Source of the DNA: Pseudosporangium ferrugineum
Lineage (GTDB): Bacteria; Actinomycetota; Actinomycetes; Mycobacteriales; Micromonosporaceae
Length of the DNA stretch: 56,520 nt
Reading direction: 5' to 3'
NCBI RefSeq assembly: GCF_003002065.1
Contig: NZ_PVZG01000029.1
Coordinates: 1 to 56,520 of the forward strand
The notes under the pieces were generated by a model, which searched no databases, had not been told where the DNA came from, and saw only the letters and a list, made by a program, of their open reading frames with translations. This document shows positions 38,442-47,598 of this stretch, piece by piece. The translations under genes and the position numbers were made by a program. Position 1 is the stretch's first letter. Each line of letters starts with the position of its first letter.

Positions 38442-39221
38442 CTAAGACACGCTTAAGACAGCCTCCCCCACCCGGAGGACACCCGTCCCACCTGGGGTGA
38501 TGTCGGGGAGAAGGTTGACGCCGAAGTGCAGGCCACCGTCGCGGTTGCGGAGCTGACCGAGCGTGTGCAGCGGTTCCCGGCCCGCCTCCCCGGTCTCCTG
38601 ATCGATGGTCGTCACGACGCAGCGGCTGCACGGCCCGGCGACCCGGAACGTGACATCGCCCAGGCGCAGCCGCCCGCCGACCCACGCGTCCTCCGCCCAC
38701 GGCTCGGCGCCCGCAACCACGACATTCGGACGAAACCGGCTCATCGGTACGTCCACCCGCAGCGCCCCCAGCGACGCCTCGGTCGTCAGCAGCACCGGAT
38801 ATCCGTCGGCGAGGCTGACCCAGTCGTCCGGGCGGTTGTCGTGCCGGATCGGCCGGGCCCGCGGATCGGCCAGCCACACCAGCCGCGCGTCGCGGCCCAG
38901 CAGCGCCGAGACGAAGCCGGTCGCGGCGGGGGCGAGGCGCGCGGGCAGCGGCGGCGTCGAGCTGAAGACCCGCACGGTGACCGGCGGACCGCCGACCGGC
39001 TCGTCCACCCTGAAGCCGTCGAGCTCCACGCCCCCGGGCCGCGGCACCGCGCGCAGGCCGGTCAGAGCCGGCGCCTCACGCTGGGTGATGCCGACCCCGT
39101 CGGGGTCGATCACCATCCACCGGCGGTCGCCGGCCAGGCCCCACGGTTCGACCCGCGCCACGTCGTGGTCCAGCCGATGACAACCCTTGACCGGGTACGT
39201 GTGCAGCGACGCGATCCGCAT
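38442..39221 (-). CDS. MOSC-domain protein, mARC/YcbX type
   Basis: 259 aa. An N-terminal MOSC beta-barrel (about 1-115: IASLHTYPVKGCHRLDHD, GLAGDRRWMVID) precedes a C-terminal MOSC domain with RFRPNVVVAG and GPCSRCVVTTIDQETGE, whose Cys (C192 or C195 region) should ligate molybdenum cofactor. Relatives reduce N-hydroxylated compounds with a ferredoxin or reductase partner; none is adjacent. It diverges from the DGPF/ECF42 pair. Confidence 0.9.
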   Translation of the reverse strand: MRIASLHTYPVKGCHRLDHDVARVEPWGLAGDRRWMVIDPDGVGITQREAPALTGLRAVPRPGGVELDGFRVDEPVGGPPVTVRVFSSTPPLPARLAPAATGFVSALLGRDARLVWLADPRARPIRHDNRPDDWVSLADGYPVLLTTEASLGALRVDVPMSRFRPNVVVAGAEPWAEDAWVGGRLRLGDVTFRVAGPCSRCVVTTIDQETGEAGREPLHTLGQLRNRDGGLHFGVNLLPDITPGGTGVLRVGEAVLSVS

Positions 39222-39265
39222 CCCGTCAGCCTCGCACGCCCGCCGGGAAAAATATCCTCGCCGGA

Positions 39266-39292
39266 TGTCGAGAACCGGCGCGCGGCTCCGTC
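39266..39292 (+). promoter_or_regulatory. ECF42-type promoter
   Basis: TGTCGA (39266-39271), 17 bases, then CGTC (39289-39292). The published ECF42 consensus is TGTCGA at -35 with CGA/TC at -10. It lies 54 bases before the DGPF gene, so the operon would be driven by its own sigma factor. Confidence 0.65.
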
Positions 39293-39346
39293 CCTCGCTG
39301 TGAACGCGGCCGACAATGGGGGCCGCATCGCAGCGAGGGGACCACC

Positions 39347-39754
39347 ATGGCCAAGTACCTGTTGCTCAAGCACTACCGCGGCGCGCCCGAGGCGGTCAAC
39401 GACGTGCCGATGGACAAGTGGACGCCGGAGGAGGTCACCGCCCACATCCGGTACATGCGCGACTTCGCGGCCCGGCTCGAGGAGACCGGCGAGTTCGTCG
39501 ACGGCCAGGCGCTCTCCCCGGAGGGCACCTTCGTCCGGTACGACGGCGAGGGGCGCCCGCCGGTCACCGACGGGCCGTTCGCCGAGACCAAGGACCTCAT
39601 CGCCGGCTGGATGGTGATCGACGTCGACACGTACGAGCGGGCGGTGGAACTGGCCGGCGAGCTGTCGGCGGCCCCGGGCGCGGGCGGCAAGCCGATCCAC
39701 GAGTGGCTCGAGCTGCGCCCGTTCCTCACCGAGCCCCCGACCATCACGGAGTGA
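39347..39754 (+). CDS. YCII-related DGPF-domain protein
   Basis: 135 aa. It has the family signature TDGPFAETKD near residue 80, with KYLLLKHYRG at the start. The fold is a ferredoxin-like YCII dimer with unknown biochemical role. Such proteins are the standard partner of ECF42 sigma factors, and the sigma gene begins 7 bases downstream. GAGGGG precedes the ATG. Confidence 0.93.
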   Translation: MAKYLLLKHYRGAPEAVNDVPMDKWTPEEVTAHIRYMRDFAARLEETGEFVDGQALSPEGTFVRYDGEGRPPVTDGPFAETKDLIAGWMVIDVDTYERAVELAGELSAAPGAGGKPIHEWLELRPFLTEPPTITE

Positions 39755-39761
39755 CGCGCCG

Positions 39762-40895
39762 GTGGAGGAGGCATTGCTGAGGAGCCTCACCCCCGCCGTC
39801 ATCGGCATCCTCGTCCGCCGCGGAGCTGACTTCGCGGCGGCCGAGGACGCCGTGCAGGACGCGCTGGTGGAGGCCGTACGCGTGTGGCCGGACGACCCGC
39901 CCCGCGACCCCAAGGGCTGGCTGGTGACCGCCGCCTGGCGGAAATTCCTCGACGCGGTCCGCGCCGACACGTCCCGCCGCGACCGCGAGATCCGCGCCGA
40001 CGCCGAACCCCCGGGCGAACCCCTCGAGGTCGACGACACCCTCCAGCTGTACTTCCTGTGCGCCCACCCGTCCCTGACCCCGGCGTCGGCGGTCGCGCTC
40101 ACCCTGCGGGCGGTCGGCGGCCTCACCACCCGCCAGATCGCCCGGGCGTACCTGGTGCCGGAGGCGACCATGGCCCAGCGCATCAGCCGCGCCAAGCGCA
40201 CGATCGCCGGCGTCCGCCTCAACCAGCCCGCCGACGTGGCAACCGTGCTCCGCGTGCTCTACCTGGTCTTCAACGAGGGCTACTCGGGCGACGTCGACCT
40301 GGCAGCCGAGGCCATCCGGCTCACCCGCCAGCTCGCGGCCGGCATCCAGCACCCGGAGGTGGCCGGCCTGCTCGCCCTCATGCTGCTGCACCACGCCCGC
40401 CGCGACGCCCGCACCACCCCCGACGGCACCCTGATCCCCCTGGCCGACCAGGACCGCGACCGCTGGGACACCCACCTGATCGCCGAGGGCGTCCAGATCC
40501 TCCAGACGGCCCTGTCCCGCGACCGCCTCGGCGAATTCCAGGCCCAGGCCGCGATCGCCGCCCTGCACGCCGACGCCCGCACGACCGAGGAGACCGACTG
40601 GCTCCAGATCGTCGAATGGTACGACGAACTCGTACGCCTGACGGACAACCCGGTCGCCCGCCTGAACCGAGCGGTCGCGGTCGGCGAGGCGGACGGCCCC
40701 CGGGCAGGCCTGGCCGCCCTCCGCGACCTGGACCCGTCCCTCCCCCGCTACCCCGCGGTGGCCGCCCACCTCCACGAACGCGCCGGCAACCTCCCCACGG
40801 CGGCCCGCCTCTACGCGGAAGCGGCCCGAGCAGCCCACAGCCTCCCGGAACGCGACCACCTGACCCGCCAGGCGGCCCGCCTCAACGCCCCCTGA
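39762..40895 (+). CDS. ECF42-group RNA polymerase sigma factor
   Basis: 377 aa from GTG. Region 2 (AAEDAVQDALVEAVRVWP, GWLVTAAWRKFLDAVR) and region 4 (LRAVGGLTTRQIARAYLVPE, RISRAKRTI) are followed by a long C-terminal extension of about 200 residues with helical TPR-like repeats (LYLVFNEGYSG, NPVARLNRAVAVGEADG, AAHLHERAGNLPTAARLYAEA). This extension defines the group and is needed for activity in studied members. Operon with the DGPF gene; the matching promoter is at 39266. No anti-sigma gene is present, as expected for this group. Confidence 0.93.
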   Translation: MEEALLRSLTPAVIGILVRRGADFAAAEDAVQDALVEAVRVWPDDPPRDPKGWLVTAAWRKFLDAVRADTSRRDREIRADAEPPGEPLEVDDTLQLYFLCAHPSLTPASAVALTLRAVGGLTTRQIARAYLVPEATMAQRISRAKRTIAGVRLNQPADVATVLRVLYLVFNEGYSGDVDLAAEAIRLTRQLAAGIQHPEVAGLLALMLLHHARRDARTTPDGTLIPLADQDRDRWDTHLIAEGVQILQTALSRDRLGEFQAQAAIAALHADARTTEETDWLQIVEWYDELVRLTDNPVARLNRAVAVGEADGPRAGLAALRDLDPSLPRYPAVAAHLHERAGNLPTAARLYAEAARAAHSLPERDHLTRQAARLNAP

Positions 40896-40981
40896 TCTCC
40901 CACTCCCGACGAACCCCGTGGATCGGGATCATTCGCCCCTCCGGTGGGACGGCCGCGGTCCGCTGAGCACCCCGGCCGCGG

Positions 40982-43588
40982 CTATCGCGGCGATCGGGGT
41001 CGTGGCGGACTCGTCCGCACACGGGCGGCTCCGATCAGGGCGGGCAGCGGCGAACCCGATGCGGTGGACGCCGGCGCCTCACCGATCGTCATTCTTGCGG
41101 CCGCGGCGACCGCCGACCCGAGGTGCGCCGGGATGCGCGGTGCCTGAACCGGAACCTGGTAGTCGAGATGCTGCTCGGCGAGGTGAGACGACGGCTCGAA
41201 CCGGAAGTATCTCTGCCCGCCGGCAGTGTGCTCAACGGCACCTGGCGGCACGGCCGGGCGACCGGTGCCCGCAACGAGGTCGGCGGCGAGAACCTCGACA
41301 GGAATACGCGCCTGGTCGGCCCACCTCCTACCGTCGAACAAGACGTCGTCGGGCTTGCGGTGGCCCGGCCTCTTCGGGTCTTCCTCCGACAAGTCACCGG
41401 CCGACGGCCGGTACACCATCGCCCGGACCTCGTCCACCGGGCGGCCGAGCAGGCTGGCACGCAGCAGAGCGAAGTCTCCCGCGTCCGGGTTGTCCCGGTA
41501 ACGCACCTCGATTGTTCCGGGCGGCACCGGTCGATCCGTCGCCTGCGCGTGGTCACCCCCGACGTCCCGCGAACCGACGTGGAGACTACGGGGACGTGGC
41601 TCGGCGATCGGTAGCGGAAACACGCTCGCAGGGTCTCGCAGAACCCTGGGCGATCCGGGTGCGAGCCCCGCTGCCACGGCAGTGACCGCTTCCGCGTATG
41701 CCGTGATGGCTTCGGCTGCCGCATTGATCCGGGATCGGCTCGCCGCCTCCAATCTGTCCCCGAGAGCGCCCCAGACCTCCACCGCCCTGGATCGCGCCTC
41801 GTGGTCGGGGGCAGCGGCGAGCGCGGCGTCTACCTGCGTCTTGCGAGAGGCTATCTCTTCCCGCAGACGCTGGACAGCGCTGCGGTCGGAGAGGCCCTCT
41901 TTGACGACGGCGACCATGGCAAGTGCCTGCATGTCGTTCGGATTTCTCTTGAGCGCCCCCTTCGCGCCCTGTTTGGAAAGACCGATCTCCCAGTCCAGCC
42001 CGGTCTGGGCCGACACCATCCGGGCAACATTGGAGACCCAGGTCATGAACTTGTCCGGCTCGGTGTCGCGGACCTTCGGGCTCATGGATCGGCCCGACAT
42101 GTCGTTGAAGACCAGAACTCTGTACTCGGGGTCGTAGCGGACCTCGCCGCCGACCTGAAGGTGGTCGGACACGAACCGCTGCGCCTCGTCGAAACGCCCG
42201 CCGACGGTGGGATGGCCGAGCCCGTCGATCTGCTGGCCGATCTCCTTTCGCATGTCATCGTCGGACATGAGAACCCGTCGCACCCCGGGCAGGTTCAGGA
42301 TCTGCGACAACCTCGACGGCGATGGGGAAGTGGCGTGGATATGAGCACCGAGTCCCAAACGTTCGAGCACCTGGATTTGTTGTTCGTGGGTGAGCTGCGG
42401 GCCCTGGACCTCGGATTCCGTGCCGCCGGGATTCTCCAGTTCCCTCTTCACCGTCGCACGGGCGGAAGCGAGCCGAGCCTGCTTGAACGATTCCCAGTCC
42501 TCCGGGAGGAGGAGCTTGGAGGCCTTCTCGGAGCCGAACCTCGGCAGGGCGTGGGCAGGCGTGACGATGAATTGCCACGGCACCCCCGGCCGGAGGGTGA
42601 AATGTTCGGCGTCGAGGTCTGTCAGCCTCATCCGCGCCGGGTTCATGCCGAGATCTGCCCCGACCGTGTCCGGCCTGGTCAGAGTCTGCGTTCCGCGCGG
42701 ATCGCGCTCGACTGCCTTGATGCTCTCGGCCTGCACGGGAGTGCCGAACGCCGCCCGGTCGTCCGGAGCACGGCGCAGCAGGCCGAAGAGCTCCTCGTTG
42801 GTGAGCCGGGCGAGCTTGCGTAGTGAGGTGTCCACCTCCGTCCGGGCCTCGGCCCACCAGGAGACGAACCGGCTCGGGTCGCTGTGCAGCACCCGCAAGC
42901 CGTCGGACACCTGTTTCGCCACTCGGCGGGCATCCTCGTTCCGTTCCTCCAGGATCGGATCAACAAGGCCGAAACGCCTGCTCTCGTACAGACCCCGCTG
43001 GCTCGTCCGGGCATCGTAAGTCGTTGCGGACCCTTCCCAGGAACGCAATGCCTCGAGCAACGCTCCACGGGAATGCGGCAGACCGTGCGCGGCCGCATCA
43101 ACCGCATCGCGCCTTGCCGCCCAGTCGGGTGGCAGATCGAACCGCTGGGTCTCGGCGCGCTCGCCCGTAACGGGGCCATCCGCCGCGACGGCATCGCGAT
43201 TGAGGGGGTCGAGCCACAGCGTACGCAACCCGTCGATCTCTCCCAGGGATTCGACATCGCGGGTAACCCCGATCACGGTGGCGCCCGCGGCGCCGAGCGC
43301 GATCCAGAACCGCTCGTCGATGCTCCGGCCCTCGATGCTGTCCGCCAGGGTGAACGCTTCCGGACGCCCCCTCCGGAGGCGGCTGCCGGGGTCGGGTCCG
43401 ATCAGCTGAACCGAGGACCCGGGGTACTGCCTCGTGAAGGCCGTGACGAGCTGCTCCACCAGCTCGCCGTGCAGGGCGGGCGCTGACCGGTCGGAGAGGG
43501 TGCCGCCGGCGGCAGTCGAAATGACGAACGGGTGCGGACCGGCGGTCAACCAGTCAGCGATCGACACCGTACGTCCTGCGGGTTCCAT
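40982..43588 (-). CDS. large cysteine-free orphan protein, function unknown
   Basis: 868 aa. The start at 43588 is fixed by AAGGAG 8 bases ahead; an upstream in-frame start would add about 30 residues without one. I recognise no family. The N-terminal 150 residues alternate strands and helices (HPFVISTAAGG, SSVQLIGPDPG, AGATVIGVTRD) like a Rossmann-type fold. The middle (about 160-640) is mainly helical. About 700-800 has RYRDNPDAGDFALLRASLLG and DDVLFDGRRWADQARIPVEV. The tail is Pro/Arg-rich. No cysteine is present anywhere, as often seen in exported actinobacterial proteins, but there is no signal peptide. Codon choice looks less GC3-biased than in the neighbours, hinting at transfer. It may be a fragment or relative of the giant actinobacterial toxin-like proteins; this is a guess. 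Confidence 0.7.
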   Translation of the reverse strand: MEPAGRTVSIADWLTAGPHPFVISTAAGGTLSDRSAPALHGELVEQLVTAFTRQYPGSSVQLIGPDPGSRLRRGRPEAFTLADSIEGRSIDERFWIALGAAGATVIGVTRDVESLGEIDGLRTLWLDPLNRDAVAADGPVTGERAETQRFDLPPDWAARRDAVDAAAHGLPHSRGALLEALRSWEGSATTYDARTSQRGLYESRRFGLVDPILEERNEDARRVAKQVSDGLRVLHSDPSRFVSWWAEARTEVDTSLRKLARLTNEELFGLLRRAPDDRAAFGTPVQAESIKAVERDPRGTQTLTRPDTVGADLGMNPARMRLTDLDAEHFTLRPGVPWQFIVTPAHALPRFGSEKASKLLLPEDWESFKQARLASARATVKRELENPGGTESEVQGPQLTHEQQIQVLERLGLGAHIHATSPSPSRLSQILNLPGVRRVLMSDDDMRKEIGQQIDGLGHPTVGGRFDEAQRFVSDHLQVGGEVRYDPEYRVLVFNDMSGRSMSPKVRDTEPDKFMTWVSNVARMVSAQTGLDWEIGLSKQGAKGALKRNPNDMQALAMVAVVKEGLSDRSAVQRLREEIASRKTQVDAALAAAPDHEARSRAVEVWGALGDRLEAASRSRINAAAEAITAYAEAVTAVAAGLAPGSPRVLRDPASVFPLPIAEPRPRSLHVGSRDVGGDHAQATDRPVPPGTIEVRYRDNPDAGDFALLRASLLGRPVDEVRAMVYRPSAGDLSEEDPKRPGHRKPDDVLFDGRRWADQARIPVEVLAADLVAGTGRPAVPPGAVEHTAGGQRYFRFEPSSHLAEQHLDYQVPVQAPRIPAHLGSAVAAAARMTIGEAPASTASGSPLPALIGAARVRTSPPRPRSPR

Positions 43589-43904
43589 GATCAGCACTCC
43601 TTCGGCCGGCGAAAGCCGGACGCGGGAACTCATCGGCGGCCCGCGCAGGACGGCTCGCCGTCGCGCTCCTCCACGCATCCGGGCGCAGCAGACGATCCGG
43701 GCACCGGCTTAACGGCGTGAAGCCCGACGACCAACTCCGGGCGATGGGCGGCCGAAGCGATCGTGTACACGGCGATCGGCCACCGTTGGTCGTGTTACCG
43801 AGCGAGCCGGGAGCCGAATATCGATGTCAGCAACTTCCCGCGTCGGGGTGACTCATCTCCGAGGGCACTAGCGGTGTGAAAGTTTTTATGCATAGTCTTC
43901 TGGG
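43589..43904. other. divergent intergenic region before the hut operon
   Basis: 316 bases. It holds the AAGGAG ribosome site of the orphan gene (43597-43602, minus strand) and, close to 43905, an AT-rich patch TGAAAGTTTTTATGCATAGTC (21 bases, split here as TGAAAGTTTTTATG plus CATAGTC, 43877-43897). This patch includes a TAGTCT -10 box and an imperfect TGAAA/TTTTTA inverted repeat that may be the RpiR operator. Nothing else is seen. Confidence 0.5.
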
Positions 43905-44750
43905 GTGAATGACAGGGCGGTCAGGAGCGGCGGGCGGGTGCTTGACCTGGTGCAGGGGGCTCGGCTTACGCCTACTCAGCGCCGCATTGCGCATAGTTTG
44001 GTGCAGCATGGGCCTTCTGCGGCTTATTTGTCCGCTGCCGAGGTTGCCGAGCTGGCCGGGGTGAGTCAGCCGTCCGTGACCAGGTTCGCGATGGCGCTCG
44101 GTTATGCCGGCTATCCCGCTCTGCGGCGGGAGTTGCGGGCGCTCGCCAGTCCTCCGGATGCCGGTGGGGAGGGCGAGAATGCGATGCAGCGGGCCCTGCG
44201 GGCCGAGACCCGCCATCTCGAGCGGATGGCCGATGAGCTCGGGGAGCTGAGCGCCGTGGAGCGGGCTGCCGGGTTGTTGGCCGGGAGTCGGCCCTTGCCG
44301 GTGCTCGGGTTGCGGGCCGCGGGGGCTCTGGCCGGATATTTCGGGTACTTCGCGGCCAAGGTGCTGCCGGATGTGCGGGTGTTCGACGGGGGTGGGACCG
44401 CGCTGCTGGATCGGCTCGATCAGGTGGTGGCCGCGGGGGCGACGAGCATGCTGGCGATCGTGCTGCCGCGGTATCCGCGGGAAGCGCTCGAGGTCATCCG
44501 GGAGGCCCGGCGGCTGGGGCTGGCCCTGGTCGTGATCACCGACTCGGCGGTCAGCCCGGCCGCCGAGGCCGCCGACGTGGTGTTGCCCGCGCCGGTCGGC
44601 ACCCAGCTCGTGTTCGACCTGCACACCGGGCCGATGGCGATGGCCATGGTGCTGCTGCAGGCCGTCTGCGACGCCGCGCCCGAGCCGGTGCAGCGCCGCC
44701 TGGAGGAGTTCGAGGCGACGGCCGCCCGCCGTCACATCTTCGAAGCGTGA
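43905..44750 (+). CDS. RpiR/MurR-family regulator of histidine utilisation
   Basis: 281 aa from GTG, probably leaderless behind TAGTCT (43893-43898). The N-terminal RpiR helix-turn-helix (LTPTQRRIAHSLVQHGPSAA, AEVAELAGVSQPSVTRFAMAL) precedes a C-terminal SIS domain (about 110-260: VLGLRAAGALAGYFGYFAAKV, ALVVITDSAVSPAAEAADVVL) that in relatives binds a sugar phosphate or other metabolite. It is the first gene of the hut operon; its stop overlaps a ribosome site for hutU. It replaces the HutC-type repressor of proteobacteria. The inducer is presumably urocanate or another pathway intermediate, by inference. Confidence 0.9.
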   Translation: MNDRAVRSGGRVLDLVQGARLTPTQRRIAHSLVQHGPSAAYLSAAEVAELAGVSQPSVTRFAMALGYAGYPALRRELRALASPPDAGGEGENAMQRALRAETRHLERMADELGELSAVERAAGLLAGSRPLPVLGLRAAGALAGYFGYFAAKVLPDVRVFDGGGTALLDRLDQVVAAGATSMLAIVLPRYPREALEVIREARRLGLALVVITDSAVSPAAEAADVVLPAPVGTQLVFDLHTGPMAMAMVLLQAVCDAAPEPVQRRLEEFEATAARRHIFEA

Positions 44751-44761
44751 AGGAGTCCGGC

Positions 44762-46417
44762 ATGCCTGAGGTACGCGCACCGCGCGGCACGGCGTACACC
44801 GCGAAGGGCTGGCCGCAGGAGGCCGCCAAGCGGATGTTGATGAACAACCTCGACCCCGACGTGGCCGAGCGCCCCGACGAGCTGGTGGTGTACGGCGGCA
44901 CCGGCCGCGCCGCCCGCGACTGGCCGTCGTTCCACGCGATCGTCCGCGAGCTGGACGAGCTGAGGGCCGACGAGACGCTGCTGGTGCAGTCCGGCCGTCC
45001 GGTGGGCGTGTTCCGCACCCACGAGTGGGCGCCGCGGGTCCTCATCGCCAACTCGAACCTCGTCGGCGACTGGGCGACCTGGCCGGAGTTCCGCCGCCTG
45101 GAGAAGCTCGGCCTCACCATGTACGGGCAGATGACCGCCGGCTCCTGGATCTACATCGGCACCCAGGGCATCCTGCAGGGCACGTACGAGACCTTCGCGG
45201 CCGTGGCCGCCAAGCGAGCCGCCGACGCCGCCGGGCGGTTCGGGGCGGACCTGGCCGGCACCCTCACGCTGACGGCAGGATGCGGCGGGATGGGCGGGGC
45301 GCAGCCGCTCGCGGTGACCATGAACGGCGGCGTCTGCCTGATCGTGGACGTCGACGAGTCGCGGCTGCGGCGCCGGGTGAAGGACCGCTACCTGGACACG
45401 GTGGCGAACGACCTGGACGACGCGGTGGCCCGGGCCGAGGCCGCGAAGCGGGACCGGGTGGCGCGGAGCATCGGCGTCGTCGGCAACGCCGCCGAGGTCT
45501 TCCCCGAGCTGCTGCGCCGCGGGGTCGCGATCGACATCGTGACCGACCAGACCAGCGCCCACGACCCGCTCAGCTACGTGCCCATCGGCGTCGACCCCGC
45601 CGGCGCCGCCGACTACGCGGCCGCGAAGCCGGAGGAGTTCACCGACCGGGCGCGGGAGAGCATGGCCCGGCACGTCGAGGCGATGGTCGGGTTCCTCGAC
45701 GCCGGCGCGGAGGTCTTCGACTACGGCAACTCGATCCGGGGCGAGGCGCGGCTGGGCGGGTACGACCGGGCGTTCGCGTTCCCCGGTTTCGTGCCGGCGT
45801 ACATCCGGCCGCTGTTCGCCGAGGGCAAGGGGCCGTTCCGGTGGGCGGCGCTCTCCGGCGACCCGGCCGACATCGCGGCGACCGACCGCGCGGTGCTCGA
45901 CCTGTTCCCCGAGAACGACGCGCTGGCCCGGTGGATCCGGATGGCCGGCGAGCGGGTCGCGTTCCAGGGACTGCCCGCGCGGATCTGCTGGCTCGGCTAC
46001 GGCGAGCGGGACAAAGCTGGCGTGCGGTTCAACGACATGGTGGCGCGCGGGGAGGTGTCCGCCCCGATCGTCATCGGCCGCGACCACCTGGACGCGGGTT
46101 CGGTGGCTTCGCCGTACCGGGAGACCGAGGCCATGCTCGACGGCTCGGACGCGATCGCCGACTGGCCGCTGCTGAACGCGATGGTCAACACGGCGAGCGG
46201 GGCGAGCTGGGTGTCGATCCATCACGGCGGCGGCGTCGGCATCGGCCGCTCGATCCACGCCGGGCAGGTCTGCGTCGCCGACGGCAGCGCGCTCGCCGGG
46301 CAGAAGATCGAGCGGGTGCTCACCAACGACCCGGGCATGGGCGTGATCCGGCACGTGGACGCGGGCTACGAGTCCGCGGCCGCCGCCGGCGTCCACATTC
46401 CGATGGAGAGAAAATGA
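44762..46417 (+). CDS. hutU: urocanate hydratase
   Basis: 551 aa, full length. It converts urocanate to imidazolonepropionate using tightly bound NAD+. Family motifs: NNLDPDVAERPDELVVYGG, RVLIANSNLVGDWATW, TAGCGGMGGAQPLAVTMNGG (NAD region), DQTSAHDPLSYVP, DYGNSIRGEA and SIHHGGGVGIGRSIHAGQV. The start ATG at 44762 is chosen because AAGGAG lies 6 bases ahead; a GTG at 44747 overlaps the regulator stop but has no ribosome site. Second gene of the operon. Confidence 0.97.
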   Translation: MPEVRAPRGTAYTAKGWPQEAAKRMLMNNLDPDVAERPDELVVYGGTGRAARDWPSFHAIVRELDELRADETLLVQSGRPVGVFRTHEWAPRVLIANSNLVGDWATWPEFRRLEKLGLTMYGQMTAGSWIYIGTQGILQGTYETFAAVAAKRAADAAGRFGADLAGTLTLTAGCGGMGGAQPLAVTMNGGVCLIVDVDESRLRRRVKDRYLDTVANDLDDAVARAEAAKRDRVARSIGVVGNAAEVFPELLRRGVAIDIVTDQTSAHDPLSYVPIGVDPAGAADYAAAKPEEFTDRARESMARHVEAMVGFLDAGAEVFDYGNSIRGEARLGGYDRAFAFPGFVPAYIRPLFAEGKGPFRWAALSGDPADIAATDRAVLDLFPENDALARWIRMAGERVAFQGLPARICWLGYGERDKAGVRFNDMVARGEVSAPIVIGRDHLDAGSVASPYRETEAMLDGSDAIADWPLLNAMVNTASGASWVSIHHGGGVGIGRSIHAGQVCVADGSALAGQKIERVLTNDPGMGVIRHVDAGYESAAAAGVHIPMERK

Positions 46418-47598
46418 CCGCGGCCTTCCAGCGGCTCTGGCAGGAGATCGCGACCATCGGCCGCGACCCCCGGGGCGGCTATCTCCGGTACGCCCTGAGC
46501 GAGCCGGAACTGGTGCTCCGCGACTGGTTCCGCAATCAGGCGGCCCGCCGCGACCTGGCCGTCACCGAGGACGGCAACGGCAACCTGTTCGCGTGGTGGG
46601 GCCGGCCGTGGGGACCCGACGCGGTGCTCACCGGCTCGCACTTCGACTCCGTGCCGCACGGCGGGGGCTACGACGGGCCGTTGGGCATCGTCAGCGCGTT
46701 CCTCGCCGTGGACGCCCTGCGCGAGCGCGGGGTCACCCCCGGCCGGCCGATCGGCATCGCCGCGTTCGTCGAGGAGGAGGGCGGGCGGTTCGGCGTACCG
46801 TGCCTGGGGTCGCGGCTGCTGACCGGGGCGATCACCCCGGAGAAGGCGGCCGGGCTGTGCGACCGGGACGGGGTCACCTTCGGCGAGGCGCTCGGCGCGC
46901 GGCCGGCCGGGGCGCTGCCCGGGCTCGCCCGCCGGGTGTCCGCGGTCGTGGAGCTGCACATCGAGCAGGGCAAGGCGCTGGTCGACCTGGGTGCGCCGGT
47001 GGGGGTGGCCAGCGCGATCTGGCCGCACGGGCGGTGGCGGATGGACTTCACCGGCACCGGCGACCACGCCGGCACCACCCGGATGGCCGACCGGCACGAT
47101 CCGATGCTGACGTTCGCGCACACCGTGCTGGCGGCCAACGAGGAGGCGCGTGCGGCCGGGGCGCACGCCACGGTGGCCCGGGTCGAGGTGGAACCGAACG
47201 CCACCAACGCGATCCCGTCGCTCGTACGCGGCTGGCTGGACGCCCGCGCGGCGGACACGCCGACCCTGGACCGGCTGGTCGAGGCGGTGCTCAAGCGCGC
47301 CACCGAGCAGGCCGGGCGGGACGGCACCGGCGTGGTCGTGGAGCCGGAGTCGCTGTCGCCGGAGGTCGCCTTCGACACCGCCCTGGCCGCGCGGCTGGCC
47401 GGGATCCTCGGCGGCGCCCCGATCCTGCCCACCAGCGCCGGGCACGACGCCGGGGTGCTGTCGGCGCACGTGCCGACCGCGATGCTGTTCGTCCGCAACC
47501 CGACCGGCGTCTCGCACTCCCCCGCCGAGCACGCCCCGGACGAGGACTGCGCGGCCGGCGCCGAGTCCCTGGCCACGGTCCTCGAGGCGCTCACATGA
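46414..47598 (+). CDS. M20-family amidohydrolase, allantoate amidohydrolase-like
   Basis: 394 aa. Metal ligands of the dinuclear zinc M20 site are visible: GSHFDSVPHGGGYDGPLG (His, Asp), FVEEEGGRFG (Glu pair), VVELHIEQG (His) and SAGHDAG (His). FTGTGDHAGTTRMADRHDP is the lid-domain signature of the allantoate/N-carbamoyl-amino-acid hydrolases. It lies between hutU and hutF with 4-base overlaps, and no hutG (N-formylglutamate deformylase) is present. It therefore probably does the deformylation or an equivalent last step. That role is inferred from context. Confidence 0.88.
   Translation: MTAAFQRLWQEIATIGRDPRGGYLRYALSEPELVLRDWFRNQAARRDLAVTEDGNGNLFAWWGRPWGPDAVLTGSHFDSVPHGGGYDGPLGIVSAFLAVDALRERGVTPGRPIGIAAFVEEEGGRFGVPCLGSRLLTGAITPEKAAGLCDRDGVTFGEALGARPAGALPGLARRVSAVVELHIEQGKALVDLGAPVGVASAIWPHGRWRMDFTGTGDHAGTTRMADRHDPMLTFAHTVLAANEEARAAGAHATVARVEVEPNATNAIPSLVRGWLDARAADTPTLDRLVEAVLKRATEQAGRDGTGVVVEPESLSPEVAFDTALAARLAGILGGAPILPTSAGHDAGVLSAHVPTAMLFVRNPTGVSHSPAEHAPDEDCAAGAESLATVLEALT

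Noticed and set aside
44747..44764. GTG at 44747 as start of hutU.
   Set aside because: It overlaps the regulator stop but has no ribosome site, whereas AAGGAG lies 6 bases before the ATG at 44762.
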